A stretch of 64,000 nucleotides of DNA, from positions 3,348,001 to 3,412,000 of the forward strand of contig NZ_CP034279.1 in the NCBI RefSeq assembly GCF_009739905.1. Reading direction: 5' to 3'. The stretch's first letter is position 1. Each line of letters begins with the position of its first letter. The position numbers were made by a program, and so were the translations under genes. Under the pieces are notes generated by a model, which was given only the letters and a program-made list of their open reading frames with translations, ran no database searches and was not told the DNA's origin. This document shows positions 41,300-53,101 of the stretch, in pieces. The DNA comes from Streptomyces ficellus (GTDB lineage: Bacteria > Actinomycetota > Actinomycetes > Streptomycetales > Streptomycetaceae).

Positions 41300-42094
41300 T
41301 CAGAGCCGCCGCCAGGCGAAGGTCGCGGCGATCTCCAGCGGCTCGATGGGGGTGACCAGGTGCGGAGCGGTGTTGAGGCCGTTCGGCGGGCCCGACTGGG
41401 GCTCCACGCAGACCGCGGCCTCCTGCTCGTCGTACACCACGACCCACGGGGCGCGGCTGGTGACCTTCAGCTCCAGCCGACCGGGCCAGGTGAGGGTGAC
41501 GTCCACCCCGTCGGGCATCCCGAAGCAGTCGTCCCAGGGGCCGGGGGTGGGCGCGATCCGGCGGCCGGTGGGCAGGTGGTCCTCGCCCCGCTCCTCCTGC
41601 CACTCGGGCGTGAAGTCGACGCGCACGTCCTCCCCGCCGAGGCTGCGGTTGAACCAGGGGTGCCAGCCGGCCTGGGCGGGAAAGGAGTCTCGTTGCGTCT
41701 CGACACCGAGCCGGAGCGTCAGCTCGTCCTCCGTCAGGCCCACGGTCTGGGTGACGCGGCCGGGGTACGGCCAGGGCTCGGCGAGGTCGTAGGTGAACAC
41801 CGCGTCCGCCTTGTCGGCGGCGGCGGTGCGCCACACGGTGTCCCGTCCGGTGCCGTGGATGGCGTGCGGCGGGGAGTTGAGCGGCATCTGATGCCATGTC
41901 GCCCCACTGAGGAACCGGCCGTTCGCGATGCGCCCGCACCAGGGCACCATCGGGAAGCAGCCGTACCTGTCGCCCTGCCGCAGCAGTTCGTCCCCGCCGA
42001 TACGCAGGCTCTCGATGCGGCATCCGTTGTCCGGACGCACCGTCAACTCGACGTCTCCGGCCGCGAGCCGGACGCTCTGTTCGCTACTGGTCAC
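41300..42094 (-). CDS. aldose 1-epimerase family protein
   Basis: A 264-residue galactose-mutarotase-like protein. It has N-G-C-R-I-E-S-L-R-I-G-G, M-V-P-W-C-G-R-I-A-N-G-R-F, the His in H-A-I-H-G-T and W-H-P-W-F-N-R (second His), and a late acid in C-V-E-P-Q-S-G-P-P-N-G. The fold is a beta-sandwich that interconverts sugar anomers. It lies 10 bp from the next upstream gene, so it is probably an operon with it. Confidence 0.92.
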   Translation of the reverse strand: MTSSEQSVRLAAGDVELTVRPDNGCRIESLRIGGDELLRQGDRYGCFPMVPWCGRIANGRFLSGATWHQMPLNSPPHAIHGTGRDTVWRTAAADKADAVFTYDLAEPWPYPGRVTQTVGLTEDELTLRLGVETQRDSFPAQAGWHPWFNRSLGGEDVRVDFTPEWQEERGEDHLPTGRRIAPTPGPWDDCFGMPDGVDVTLTWPGRLELKVTSRAPWVVVYDEQEAAVCVEPQSGPPNGLNTAPHLVTPIEPLEIAATFAWRRL

Positions 42095-42104
42095 GCCACC
42101 GACA

Positions 42105-42953
42105 CTACTTGCGGCGGCGCAGTGCTCGCCCTACCACCACGGCCGACGCGAGGGCGAGCGCCGCGGCCGGGGCGAGCCAGCGCAGCGTGTCGGTCGTCGA
42201 CGCGGCCTGCGGGCCGGGCGTGGGCGCGTACCGGCCCCGGGGCGGCGCGTGGTCGACCTCCTCGGCACTCCGCCCGATCATGGTCCGCCGGGCGTGCGCC
42301 GCCTCGACACCCGGGTCGGCGAGCGCCTCGTCGGGCAGGTCGGGCACCTCGAACTCGGCGTCGGCGAGCGGGTCGAGCGACGGCGGCGGTACGGGAGCGT
42401 CGAACACCGACCCGGCGCTCTCGGCCCCCTGGTCCACCCCGTCGTCGTCGACGTCACCGAGCTCGTCCGTCTCGTCAACGTCATCGACGCCGTCCAGGTC
42501 GTCGGCGTCGCGCACCGCTCCGGCGGCGGCCGTCGCGGCGAGCGCCTCGGCGAAACGGTCCAGCAGGCGGTGCGCGGCCGAGACCGCCGCGTCCTCGGGC
42601 AGTTCCTTCAGCCGGCCCTCGGCGCTCGTCGTCCCCGTGAAGCGCAGCGTCGTACCACCCTCGACCCTGGACAGACGCACCGTCAGGGTCAGCTTCGCCG
42701 AGCCGGTGCCGCGCACCTCCGCGCCCTCACCCTCCACGACGTACGTCTCGTCGTCGCGGGACGCGAGGTGCAGGGCGCCCCGGTAGGTGATCGAGTGCCC
42801 GCCGGCCCGCACCTTGAGGCGGCCCGAGAGGGGGCCGGCCGACGCGTCCGCGTCCTGCTGGAACCCGGGTACGCACGGGGCGACCCGCTCGGGGTCGGCC
42901 AGCGCGGCGCGCAGGGTCTCCACATCAACCGGAACGAACACCTCATGCTCCAT
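42105..42953 (-). CDS. tail-anchored SRPBCC (CoxG-like) protein
   Basis: A 282-residue protein. The N-terminal SRPBCC domain (1-150) is of the CoxG type: V-P-V-D-V-E-T-L-R-A-A-L-A-D-P-E-R-V-A-x-C-V-P-G, then G-x-A-x-x-x-L-T-V-x-L. A very acidic linker (D-D-L-D-G-V-D-D-V-D-E) and a C-terminal transmembrane helix with a short R-R-R-K tail follow. CoxG proteins help carbon monoxide dehydrogenase maturation, but no cox genes are near, so another role is likely. Confidence 0.8.
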   Translation of the reverse strand: MEHEVFVPVDVETLRAALADPERVAPCVPGFQQDADASAGPLSGRLKVRAGGHSITYRGALHLASRDDETYVVEGEGAEVRGTGSAKLTLTVRLSRVEGGTTLRFTGTTSAEGRLKELPEDAAVSAAHRLLDRFAEALAATAAAGAVRDADDLDGVDDVDETDELGDVDDDGVDQGAESAGSVFDAPVPPPSLDPLADAEFEVPDLPDEALADPGVEAAHARRTMIGRSAEEVDHAPPRGRYAPTPGPQAASTTDTLRWLAPAAALALASAVVVGRALRRRK

Positions 42954-43014
42954 GGAGCCCGAGCCTACCCACGCCCGGCCCTCACGTCTCCCATGTGCAC
43001 AAGGCCAAAAGGGG

Positions 43015-44601
43015 TCACTCGCCGTATCTGGGGTGGACCAGCGTCGACGGCGGCAGTCCCGCCGGGCGCGGCCACACCGCCCGGCTCACCCCGTCCACCT
43101 CCTCCGGGTCCGGCGGGCCGTGGTCCGGCGCGGCGAGGAAGAAGCCCCAGTCGGCGGGCATCGAGCCGCCGCCCGTCGACCGGTCGGGCCCCGCGCCGAA
43201 GCCGGACAGCCGCCCGGTGGCGCGGTAGGGCCGGGTCGTGAAGCCGGCCGACCGCAGCGTGGCGTCCACCGTCCAGAACGTCCGCGGCCGCGACACCATG
43301 GGCCCCGCGTGCACCGCGAGACGCCCGCCGTCACCGAGGGCCCGCGAGACCAGGCCGTAGAACTCCGCCGAATACAGCTTGGTGCTGGCGGTGATGGCCG
43401 GATCGGGCAGGTCGCAGACCACCACGTCGTACTCCGCGCCGGACGCCACGGCCTCCCGCAGCCGGGCGAACGCGTCCCCGTGCACCACCCGCACCCTCGG
43501 GTCGCCATACGCGTGCCCGTTCAGCCGGGTCAGGGCGGGGTCGCGGCGCGCGAGGTCCACCACGCCCGGGTCCAGCTCGACGACCGTCACCGACTCCACG
43601 CCGCCGGACCGCAGGACCTCCCGCAGCGCCAGCCCGTCACCGCCGCCCAGCACCAGCACGCGTGCGTGCGGCCCGCGCATCGCGGGGTGCACCAGCGCCC
43701 GGTGGTACCGGTGCTCGTCCCGCCCGCTCACCCGCAGCCGCCCGTCCAGGAACAGCTCCACCGGCCCGCCCGGCCCGTCCGTCAGGACCACCTCCTGCAC
43801 GTCCGTCTGCACCGCGACCCGCACCCGCTCCCCGTACACCGCGCGGCGCACCGAGCGCTCGAAGTCGTCGGCCAGCACCGTCGCGGTCGCGAGCACGGCC
43901 AGCACCGCCACGTTGCCGACCACCAGCAGCCACCTCTCCCGCACCGTCAGGTCGCGCCCGAACAGCAGCAGCACCAGCGCCCCGCCCGCCACCGCGTTGA
44001 CCGCTCCGGTGAGCAGCGCGCTGGTGAGCTGACCCAGCCACGGCAGCAGCAGGAACGGAAAGGCGAGCCCTCCGACGAGCGCCCCCACGTAGTCGGCGGC
44101 GAACAGGTCCGCCACCGTCCCGCCCGCGTCCTGCTCGGCGCGCCGCGAGATGCGCTGGATCAGCGTCATCAGCAGCGGCATCTCCGCCCCGATGAGCACC
44201 CCGATCGCCAGCGAGAACCCCACCAGCGCGTACCGCGACTCGCCGATCCAGGCGAACGTGGCGTACAGGACGAGGGCCGAGCAGCCGCCGACCAGCGCGA
44301 GCGCGGCCTCCAGCAGCCCGAAGCCGACGGCCGCCCGGCAGCGCAAACGTTTCGCGAGGAGCGAGCCCACGCCCATCGCGAACACCATCACCGACAGGAC
44401 GACGGACGCCTGCTTGACGGAGTCACCGATCAGGTACGAGGCGAGCGCGACCAGCTCCAGTTCGTACACCAGACCGCACGCCGCGCAGATGAAGACCGTG
44501 GCCAGCACCAGGAAGCGCCCCGCCCGCTGCCGCCCGGGCGGCGGTGCCATGCCGCCCTGTGCGGGCGGCACGGTGACGGAGACGTGCGGCGCTTCGATCA
44601 C
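43015..44601 (-). CDS. membrane spermidine synthase-like protein
   Basis: A 528-residue protein. Seven or so transmembrane helices occupy residues ~30-230 ([16 protein letters not shown]). They are followed by a spermidine-synthase-type catalytic domain with [36 protein letters not shown] and the V-V-C-D-L-P-D-P loop. The soluble enzyme transfers aminopropyl from decarboxylated SAM to putrescine. The membrane-fused form is common in actinobacteria and its product is not established. GTG 44601. Confidence 0.92.
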   Translation of the reverse strand: MIEAPHVSVTVPPAQGGMAPPPGRQRAGRFLVLATVFICAACGLVYELELVALASYLIGDSVKQASVVLSVMVFAMGVGSLLAKRLRCRAAVGFGLLEAALALVGGCSALVLYATFAWIGESRYALVGFSLAIGVLIGAEMPLLMTLIQRISRRAEQDAGGTVADLFAADYVGALVGGLAFPFLLLPWLGQLTSALLTGAVNAVAGGALVLLLFGRDLTVRERWLLVVGNVAVLAVLATATVLADDFERSVRRAVYGERVRVAVQTDVQEVVLTDGPGGPVELFLDGRLRVSGRDEHRYHRALVHPAMRGPHARVLVLGGGDGLALREVLRSGGVESVTVVELDPGVVDLARRDPALTRLNGHAYGDPRVRVVHGDAFARLREAVASGAEYDVVVCDLPDPAITASTKLYSAEFYGLVSRALGDGGRLAVHAGPMVSRPRTFWTVDATLRSAGFTTRPYRATGRLSGFGAGPDRSTGGGSMPADWGFFLAAPDHGPPDPEEVDGVSRAVWPRPAGLPPSTLVHPRYGE

Positions 44602-44654
44602 CCCATAACGCTACGTCACGGGTCGACCACCATTTGTCACCCACAAGGGTGTAA

Positions 44655-45173
44655 CTAGAGGGGTGTGTGCATACGGACGCCCACACTGGTCCTGGTGACC
44701 ACCAGCTGACCCTCTTGCGGGTAGGCGTGCCATGTGCGCCACCGCACCTGACCCTCCTCACGCCGGGCGAGCATGGCCGTGAAGGCGTGCGGCGAGCCGG
44801 GGAACGTACCGGCGAGGCCGTTGGGATGGTCCGCGACGAGCGCGAGCAGTTCCTGGGCACGGCCGGCGAACGCCCCCTTCGGCAGGGTCTCGACGCGCGC
44901 GGCGAACTCGTACTCCCACGCGCCGATGCGCTTCGCCACGCCCAGCGGCAGCGGCGTGCTGCTGCCGGGCATACAGGCGACGGTCTCCGAACAACTGCCC
45001 CGCTCCTCCTCGAGCAGGACCTGATGAGAGGCGCCGAGGAGCCGGAGCTGGAGGGTGGCGCCGGACAGTTCGAGATCGAGTACGGCCAGTGCGGGCAGCG
45101 CCTCCCGGCCCAGCGCCCAGGCCAGGTCGGCGGCGCGGGTGTCGGTGTAGGAGGTCTTGAGCGTCGTGAGCAT
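44655..45173 (-). CDS. DUF2617 family protein
   Basis: A 172-residue actinobacterial protein of DUF2617, recognised by L-K-T-S-Y-T-D-T-R-A-A-D-L, E-T-V-A-C-x-P-G and Y-E-F-x-A-R-V-E-T-L. One strand-rich domain; C-terminal W-R-T-W-H-A-Y-P. ATG 45173 is used, since the frame upstream is Pro/Arg-rich and not conserved in character. It lies 53 bp upstream of the spermidine-synthase-like gene on the same strand. Function unknown. Confidence 0.82.
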   Translation of the reverse strand: MLTTLKTSYTDTRAADLAWALGREALPALAVLDLELSGATLQLRLLGASHQVLLEEERGSCSETVACMPGSSTPLPLGVAKRIGAWEYEFAARVETLPKGAFAGRAQELLALVADHPNGLAGTFPGSPHAFTAMLARREEGQVRWRTWHAYPQEGQLVVTRTSVGVRMHTPL

Positions 45174-45491
45174 GGGTCGGCTCCGCAAACAGGGTTTGAC
45201 GGGTGGACCGGGGGCGTCCCGGAAGATGTTCGGGGGACTGGGGGATCTCCGTCTCGAAATCCACACACGAGGTCCGAGGGCTGGATGTCCTCGACAGCGA
45301 GGGAATCATGAACTGCGGATGACTCACAGCTTTTTTACCCAATGTGCCGTGGTTTCCATCCCCTGGGGGGCCTGCCGGTTCAACTGTTCAAAAGGAAACG
45401 GCCGATGGGGCGGGCGCCGGGTCAACGAAAGGGCGCCCGGCGGAAGTTCACCGCCGGGCACCCTCCGTGGTCGCGGACCGGCTGCCCCGTG
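45174..45491. other. 318-bp intergenic region
   Basis: The left part is the promoter region of the leftward DUF2617 gene and is less GC-rich near 45325-45345, with a run of six T. The right part holds the terminator at 45431-45463. No protein-coding frame is supported. Confidence 0.6.
45431..45463 (-). terminator. terminator after the Gly/Cys-rich gene
   Basis: GGGCGCCCGGCGG (45431-45443) pairs with CCGCCGGGCACCC (45451-45463) with one mismatch and a 7-nt loop, 29 bp beyond the leftward stop codon. Confidence 0.8.
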
Positions 45492-45713
45492 TCAGCTGCC
45501 TCCGCCACCACATCCACCGCCGCCCCCGCAGGAGGACGACCCCCCTCCGCAGGACGAGCCGCCCCCGCAGGACGAGCCCCCCGTGGACCCGGCCCACCAG
45601 CTGTTGCCGGACCCGCCCCCACGGCGCCGGCTCCTCCCGCCCCCCGCCGCGCCCACCGCGACGAGGAACCCCACCAGGACGATCAGGCCGCCCACGATCA
45701 GGACGATCGTCAT
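45492..45713 (-). CDS. membrane-anchored Gly/Ser/Cys-rich mini-protein
   Basis: A 73-residue protein. One hydrophobic helix (about 3-24) is followed by a basic turn (R-S-R-R-R) and a tail composed almost only of Gly, Ser and four Cys in S-S-C-G-G-G, S-S-C-G-G-G, S-S-C-G-G and G-G-C-G-G-G units. ATG 45713 has GGGGGAAGG at good spacing; ATG 45719 is the alternative. Regular cysteines in a flexible glycine tail suggest metal binding, cross-linking or lipid attachment. No family name is known to me. Confidence 0.75.
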   Translation of the reverse strand: MTIVLIVGGLIVLVGFLVAVGAAGGGRSRRRGGGSGNSWWAGSTGGSSCGGGSSCGGGSSSCGGGGGCGGGGS

Positions 45714-45876
45714 GTTCATCACCTTCCCCCGTGTCGTTCGTGACTGGGGGATGCCCCCCTCCGCACCCCTCCCAATCGGAATTGAGCAAGTCCAGAGGTT
45801 CGCCGGGCGGCGGCCGGGCGCGGGCGGCCGGCCGGAGCACTTGAGGACTCCCCGGCTTGAGCCCAGGATGGCCGCC

Positions 45877-47043
<1,167 letters not shown>

Positions 47044-47190
47044 CCGCTGCGCGGCGCCGTGTCACGGCGACACGCGCGGGGCGGGGTGCCGGGCGGAGGG
47101 GACCACCCGGGCGGGCCGCCAGCGGTCGCGGCGGGCGCGGGCGGCGCCGATGGTCGGGGTGAGCCGTCCACGCGCGCACGGAGGTGCACC

Positions 47191-48375
47191 CTGTCCGCCG
47201 AGACCTTCGACCACGTGACCGCCGCCGGAGCCGCCCCTTCCGTACCGGGGTGGCGCGCGGCGCTGTACCGCGCGGCACCGGCGCTGGGCCTGTTCGCCGC
47301 CGCCCGGCTCACCGGGATGCTGGTGACGGCGGTGTGGGCCTGGCACACCGGCCGCTCGCCGCGCGCCCTGCTGGCCCTGTCCTGGGACTCGGACTGGTAC
47401 CTGGGGATCGCCGCGTCCGGCTACGGCACGACCCTGTACTGGCCGGACGGCGTGGTCCAGTCGGACCTGGCGTTCTTCCCGCTCTACCCGGCGCTCGTAC
47501 GGACGGTGAGCACCGCCCTGCCGGTCGCGGACGGCACGGCGGGGCTGCTGGTGTCCTGGACGGCGGCCGGGGCGGCCGCGTGGGGGATCTTCCTGATCGG
47601 CGAGCGGCTGTACGGGCGGGGCGTCGCGACCACGCTGGTGGCGCTGTGGGGCCTGCTGCCGCACTCGATCGTGCTGTCGATGGCGTACACCGAGCCGCTG
47701 CTCACGGCGTTCGCCGCCTGGTCGCTGTACGCGGTGCTCACCGGCCGCTGGCTGTGGGCGGGAGCCCTCGCCGCGCTGGCGGGGGCGGCGCGGCCGAACG
47801 GGATCGCGGTGGCGGCGGCGGTCGGTGCGGCGGCGCTGTACGCGGCGTACCGCCTCTGGCGGGGCGAGCGGCGGACCGACTGGCGGCTGTGGGCCGGGGC
47901 GGCGGTGGCGCCGGTGGGGTGGGTGGGTTACGTGGTGTGGGTGGGGCTACGCAAGGGCGATCCGCTGGGCGGGTACTTCGCGGTACAGGCGGGCTGGACG
48001 TCCCGGTTCGACTTCGGCGTGGGGACGTTCGGTTTCCTGCGCACGGTGCTGACCCGGCCGATGGAGCTGGGCTTCACCATGTCACTGCTGATCACCGGGG
48101 TGGGCGTGGTGCTGTTCGCCCTGCTGGCCCTGGAGCGGCCACCGCTGCCGGTGCTCGTGTACACGGCGGTGCTGGTGGTGATCGCGGTGGGCGGGTCCGG
48201 GTTCTTCGAGTCGAAGCCGCGCTTCCTGCTCCCGGCGTTCCCGCTGCTGGTGCCGGTGGCGTGCGCACTGCGCAGAGCCCGGCCGAGGGCGGCGGCCGTG
48301 GTGGTCACCGCCCTGGCCGGGCTGTCGTTCGGCTACGGGACGTACCTGCTGACGCTCGCACCGATGGCGCTGTAG
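47191..48375 (+). CDS. GT-C (PIG-V-like) mannosyltransferase family membrane protein
   Basis: A 394-residue integral membrane protein with about ten helices. The first outer loop carries W-D-S-D-W-Y-L-G-I-A-A-S-G-Y-G, the acidic motif of PIG-V/DUF2029-type GT-C glycosyltransferases that use polyprenyl-phosphate sugars. F-F-P-L-Y-P-A-L-V-R follows, and later A-A-R-P-N-G-I. The only start with a good ribosome site is CTG 47191 (GGAGG 6 nt before); the frame upstream of it is Gly/Arg-rich. Likely a lipid-linked mannosyltransferase of the cell envelope. Confidence 0.78.
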   Translation: MSAETFDHVTAAGAAPSVPGWRAALYRAAPALGLFAAARLTGMLVTAVWAWHTGRSPRALLALSWDSDWYLGIAASGYGTTLYWPDGVVQSDLAFFPLYPALVRTVSTALPVADGTAGLLVSWTAAGAAAWGIFLIGERLYGRGVATTLVALWGLLPHSIVLSMAYTEPLLTAFAAWSLYAVLTGRWLWAGALAALAGAARPNGIAVAAAVGAAALYAAYRLWRGERRTDWRLWAGAAVAPVGWVGYVVWVGLRKGDPLGGYFAVQAGWTSRFDFGVGTFGFLRTVLTRPMELGFTMSLLITGVGVVLFALLALERPPLPVLVYTAVLVVIAVGGSGFFESKPRFLLPAFPLLVPVACALRRARPRAAAVVVTALAGLSFGYGTYLLTLAPMAL

Positions 48376-48388
48376 CCCCTGGTGGGGT

Positions 48389-48931
48389 TCAGACCTCGTC
48401 GCCGGGCTTCTCGTCGCCCTCGGTCTCCAGGCCGAACTGCTCGGCCAGCCACTTGTCGAACTCGATCGACGCGCGGACCCAGCTGACCGTCGACTGGACG
48501 AAGTGCTCCAGGCTCACGCCCGTGCCGATCAGCATCTGCGCCTCGCCGATGAGCCGCACGGTCGCGCCGCCCTGCTCGTCCTCGTGGAGGTGCGTGTAGA
48601 CCTTCGGCCACAGGGTGCGGCGGTTCCAGTCGTCGATCGTCTCCAGGATCTGCGCGCGGTTCTCGACCGGGTGCGGGCGGTCGTAGAAGGTCCGCACCGA
48701 GAAGACCTGCTGCTCCTCCTCGCCACGGAACATGAAGTACGTGCGGAACTCCTCCCACGGCGCCGCGAGGTCACCCTCGTCGTCGACGACGTACTTCAGC
48801 TCCATCTGCTCCAGGAGCTGCTTGACCAGGTCCTGGTCCGGGATGACGGGGCCGGCCGGTCCCGCGCCCGCCTGGGGCTCGGGCTCGGGCTGGCCACCGA
48901 AATTCGGAATCGAGCCGGGGTCGATGCTCAC
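48389..48931 (-). CDS. YbjN domain-containing protein
   Basis: A 180-residue protein with the YbjN (type III secretion chaperone-like) fold. It has D-Q-D-L-V-K-Q-L-L-E-Q-M-E-L-K-Y, D-D-E-G-D-L, then I-D-D-W-N-R-R-T-L-W-P-K-V-Y, a strand R-L-I-G-E-A-Q-M-L-I and a C-terminal helix. An Asp/Glu-rich tail follows. GTG 48931 with GAAGGG upstream. YbjN proteins are small regulators of unclear partner in E. coli. It lies convergent with the mannosyltransferase gene. Confidence 0.88.
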   Translation of the reverse strand: MSIDPGSIPNFGGQPEPEPQAGAGPAGPVIPDQDLVKQLLEQMELKYVVDDEGDLAAPWEEFRTYFMFRGEEEQQVFSVRTFYDRPHPVENRAQILETIDDWNRRTLWPKVYTHLHEDEQGGATVRLIGEAQMLIGTGVSLEHFVQSTVSWVRASIEFDKWLAEQFGLETEGDEKPGDEV

Positions 48932-49058
48932 CGTGATTTTCCCTTCGAACGATTCCTGCCATCCTCTCCCATCCCCGGCCGGGGCTGGCAACCCGGAACA
49001 CGGCCGATCCGCTGCGAGCTGACACATCCGGCACGGGGAGGGGAAGCCGGGCGCCCCG

Positions 49059-51653
<2,595 letters not shown>

Positions 51654-51715
51654 GTGCGGTCTCTCCTCCTCGGTGCAGCGAGTCCCACGACTATGACTCA
51701 TCGAACGTACGTAAA

Positions 51716-51736
51716 GTTGAGTCTATTCCACTCAAG
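51716..51736. promoter_or_regulatory. HAIR operator of clpB (HspR site)
   Basis: GTTGAGT-N7-ACTCAAG matches the HspR-associated inverted repeat (CTTGAGT-N7-ACTCAAG) with one base changed. It lies between clpB and the divergent split-barrel gene, whose ATG is 38 bp away. Confidence 0.9.
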
Positions 51737-51773
51737 ATGGTGCGGGATACGTGCCGCCGGTAGGTTCGCGGAC

Positions 51774-52187
51774 ATGGCCATCGACCCCCGCGATCCCGGT
51801 GACACGTACCTCGGCTTCTGGCGCGAGTACCACATGTGCACCTTGACCACGCCCCGCCCGGACGGCACTCCGCACGTCGTGGCGGTGGGCGTGACGTACG
51901 ACCCGGAGGGCGGCGAGAGGGGCATCGCCCGGGTGATCACCAACAAGCACAGCCGGAAGGTCGCCAACGTACTGGCCGCGGGTCCGGAGGGGGCGCGGGT
52001 GGCGGTGTGCCAGGTGGACAAGGGCCGCTGGGCGACGCTGGAGGGCGTGGCGCGGGTGCGCACCGAGCCCGAGGTCGTCGCGGACGCGGTGGAGCGGTAC
52101 GCGGCGCGCTACGACCGCACGCCGGCACCGAACCCGGACCGGGTCGTCATCGAGATCGCCCTCACACGGGCGATGGGACGCGCCTGA
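51774..52187 (+). CDS. PPOX-class F420/FMN split-barrel protein
   Basis: A 137-residue split beta-barrel protein of the pyridoxamine-phosphate-oxidase/F420-dependent superfamily. It has L-T-T-P-R-P-D-G-T-P-H-V-V-A-V-G-V, H-S-R-K-V-A-N-V-L and G-R-W-A-T-L-E-G-V-A-R-V. Actinobacterial members of this size bind F420 or FMN and reduce varied substrates. ATG 51774 with a weak ribosome site. Divergent from clpB over the HAIR site. Confidence 0.88.
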   Translation: MAIDPRDPGDTYLGFWREYHMCTLTTPRPDGTPHVVAVGVTYDPEGGERGIARVITNKHSRKVANVLAAGPEGARVAVCQVDKGRWATLEGVARVRTEPEVVADAVERYAARYDRTPAPNPDRVVIEIALTRAMGRA

Positions 52188-52226
52188 CGCCGGCGGCCTG
52201 ACGGCGACCGTACGCGGACAGCACAA

Positions 52227-52260
52227 CGGCGCCATCGTGTTCAGGTCCACGATGGCGCCG
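52227..52260. terminator. terminator after the split-barrel gene
   Basis: CGGCGCCATCGTG (52227-52239) pairs perfectly with CACGATGGCGCCG (52248-52260) around an 8-nt loop, between convergent genes. Confidence 0.88.
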
Positions 52261-52307
52261 CTGTGTGGGGGAAGCACCTGAGCGATTTACAACGACGGGG
52301 GAATCGC

Positions 52308-52625
52308 TCAGGCGCTGCGGGGGGTGGCGGTGGTGGTCTCAGGCTCGACGAGCTGGTGGTCACGCTGGTCGAGGTTGACGAAAATCATGCCGTACCGGAT
52401 GGCGCACCGGACGGGCTGCGGAGCTCCGCGGGGCCGTCGGAGGCATCGGTAGGCTCGGATGTCCTCGTCGTCTCCGCGCGTGATGACGATCGGCTCCCCG
52501 AAGAGGGTGACCATCAACGAATCGCCACTGTGCGGCACAGCCGTGACGAGGTCGATGAAATGCCACCCGGACCGGTAAGCGGATGCCATCTCGCGCCGGA
52601 AGCGCGAGTCGTCGGGAACGTTCAT
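52308..52625 (-). CDS. small Rieske-fold-like protein lacking cluster ligands
   Basis: A 105-residue protein. The pattern R-S-G-W-H-F-I-D-L-V-T-A-V, then L-F-G-E-P-I-V-I-T-R-G-x-D-x-D-I-R-A-Y-R-C and I-R-Y-G-M-I-F-V-N-L-D resembles the Rieske domain of aromatic ring-hydroxylating oxygenases. The two Cys-x-His / Cys-x-x-His ligand pairs are absent: the place of C-P-H-R-G reads L-R-R-P-R-G. Its ATG overlaps the stop of the upstream repeat-protein gene (ATGA). It cannot carry a standard 2Fe-2S cluster, so it is a fold relic or a binding protein. Confidence 0.7.
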   Translation of the reverse strand: MNVPDDSRFRREMASAYRSGWHFIDLVTAVPHSGDSLMVTLFGEPIVITRGDDEDIRAYRCLRRPRGAPQPVRCAIRYGMIFVNLDQRDHQLVEPETTTATPRSA

Positions 52626-52972
52626 GCGCCGACGAGGGTCCAGCCGGGGTCGTTCGCCGCCGGGCCCGCCTGCGCGGGCGCGGCGGTCCAGCCCGGGTCG
52701 AACGTCTCCGGTCCCGGCCGCGCGGACGCGAGGGTCCAGCCGGGATCCTGTACGGCGGCACCCGACCTGACGGGTGCGGTGGTCCACGAGGGGTCGTTCA
52801 CCATCAGTCCCGGCGCGGCGGGCGCAGCGGTCCAGCCCGGGTCCTGCGTCGTGATTCCGGTGCCGGGAGCCGCCTGCGAGTCCTGACCCTCGGCCGCCCC
52901 CAGAACCCCTACCGCGCCGGCAGCGATGAACGCACTGGCAACCACCGCGCGTATGAGTCTCTTCGTCATCAC
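52622..52972 (-). CDS. secreted protein of five 16-residue D-P-G/S-W-T repeats
   Basis: A 116-residue protein. A signal peptide (residues 1-35, A-A-G-A-V-G-V-L-G-A-A core) is followed by nothing but repeats. D-P-G-W-T (once D-P-S-W-T) occurs at residues 44, 60, 76, 92 and 108, exactly 16 apart, with Ala/Pro/Gly-rich spacers. The repeat DNA (about 52625-52846) is diverged in its third positions, so the period is kept by selection or by old duplication. GTG 52972 (GAGG upstream). Translationally coupled to the Rieske-like gene. No known family. Confidence 0.75.
   Translation of the reverse strand: MMTKRLIRAVVASAFIAAGAVGVLGAAEGQDSQAAPGTGITTQDPGWTAAPAAPGLMVNDPSWTTAPVRSGAAVQDPGWTLASARPGPETFDPGWTAAPAQAGPAANDPGWTLVGA
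52625..52846 (-). repeat. 48-bp period coding repeats
   Basis: Five units of 48 bp encode the 16-residue D-P-G/S-W-T repeats; the last is partial. Units differ in sequence, with a conserved GAyCCyGGyTGGAC core on the coding strand. Confidence 0.8.
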
Positions 52973-53101
52973 CGAGCAACCTCACTTGAAGGCAACGTCT
53001 CTTTCCAACCCCCGCGGCTACGACGATTGCTCACTCTCCACGCTTCCACCACCTGCGGCAGGCATCATGTTCCTGAGATGCAGGAGCCTGGGGGTGTACA
53101 G

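Noticed and set aside
42105..42953. CoxG role in carbon monoxide dehydrogenase maturation
   Set aside because: No cox structural genes are present, and the acidic linker with tail anchor differs from classical CoxG.
49027..49051. Weak hairpin after clpB as terminator
   Set aside because: Only a 5-6 bp stem with a long loop; not convincing enough to list.
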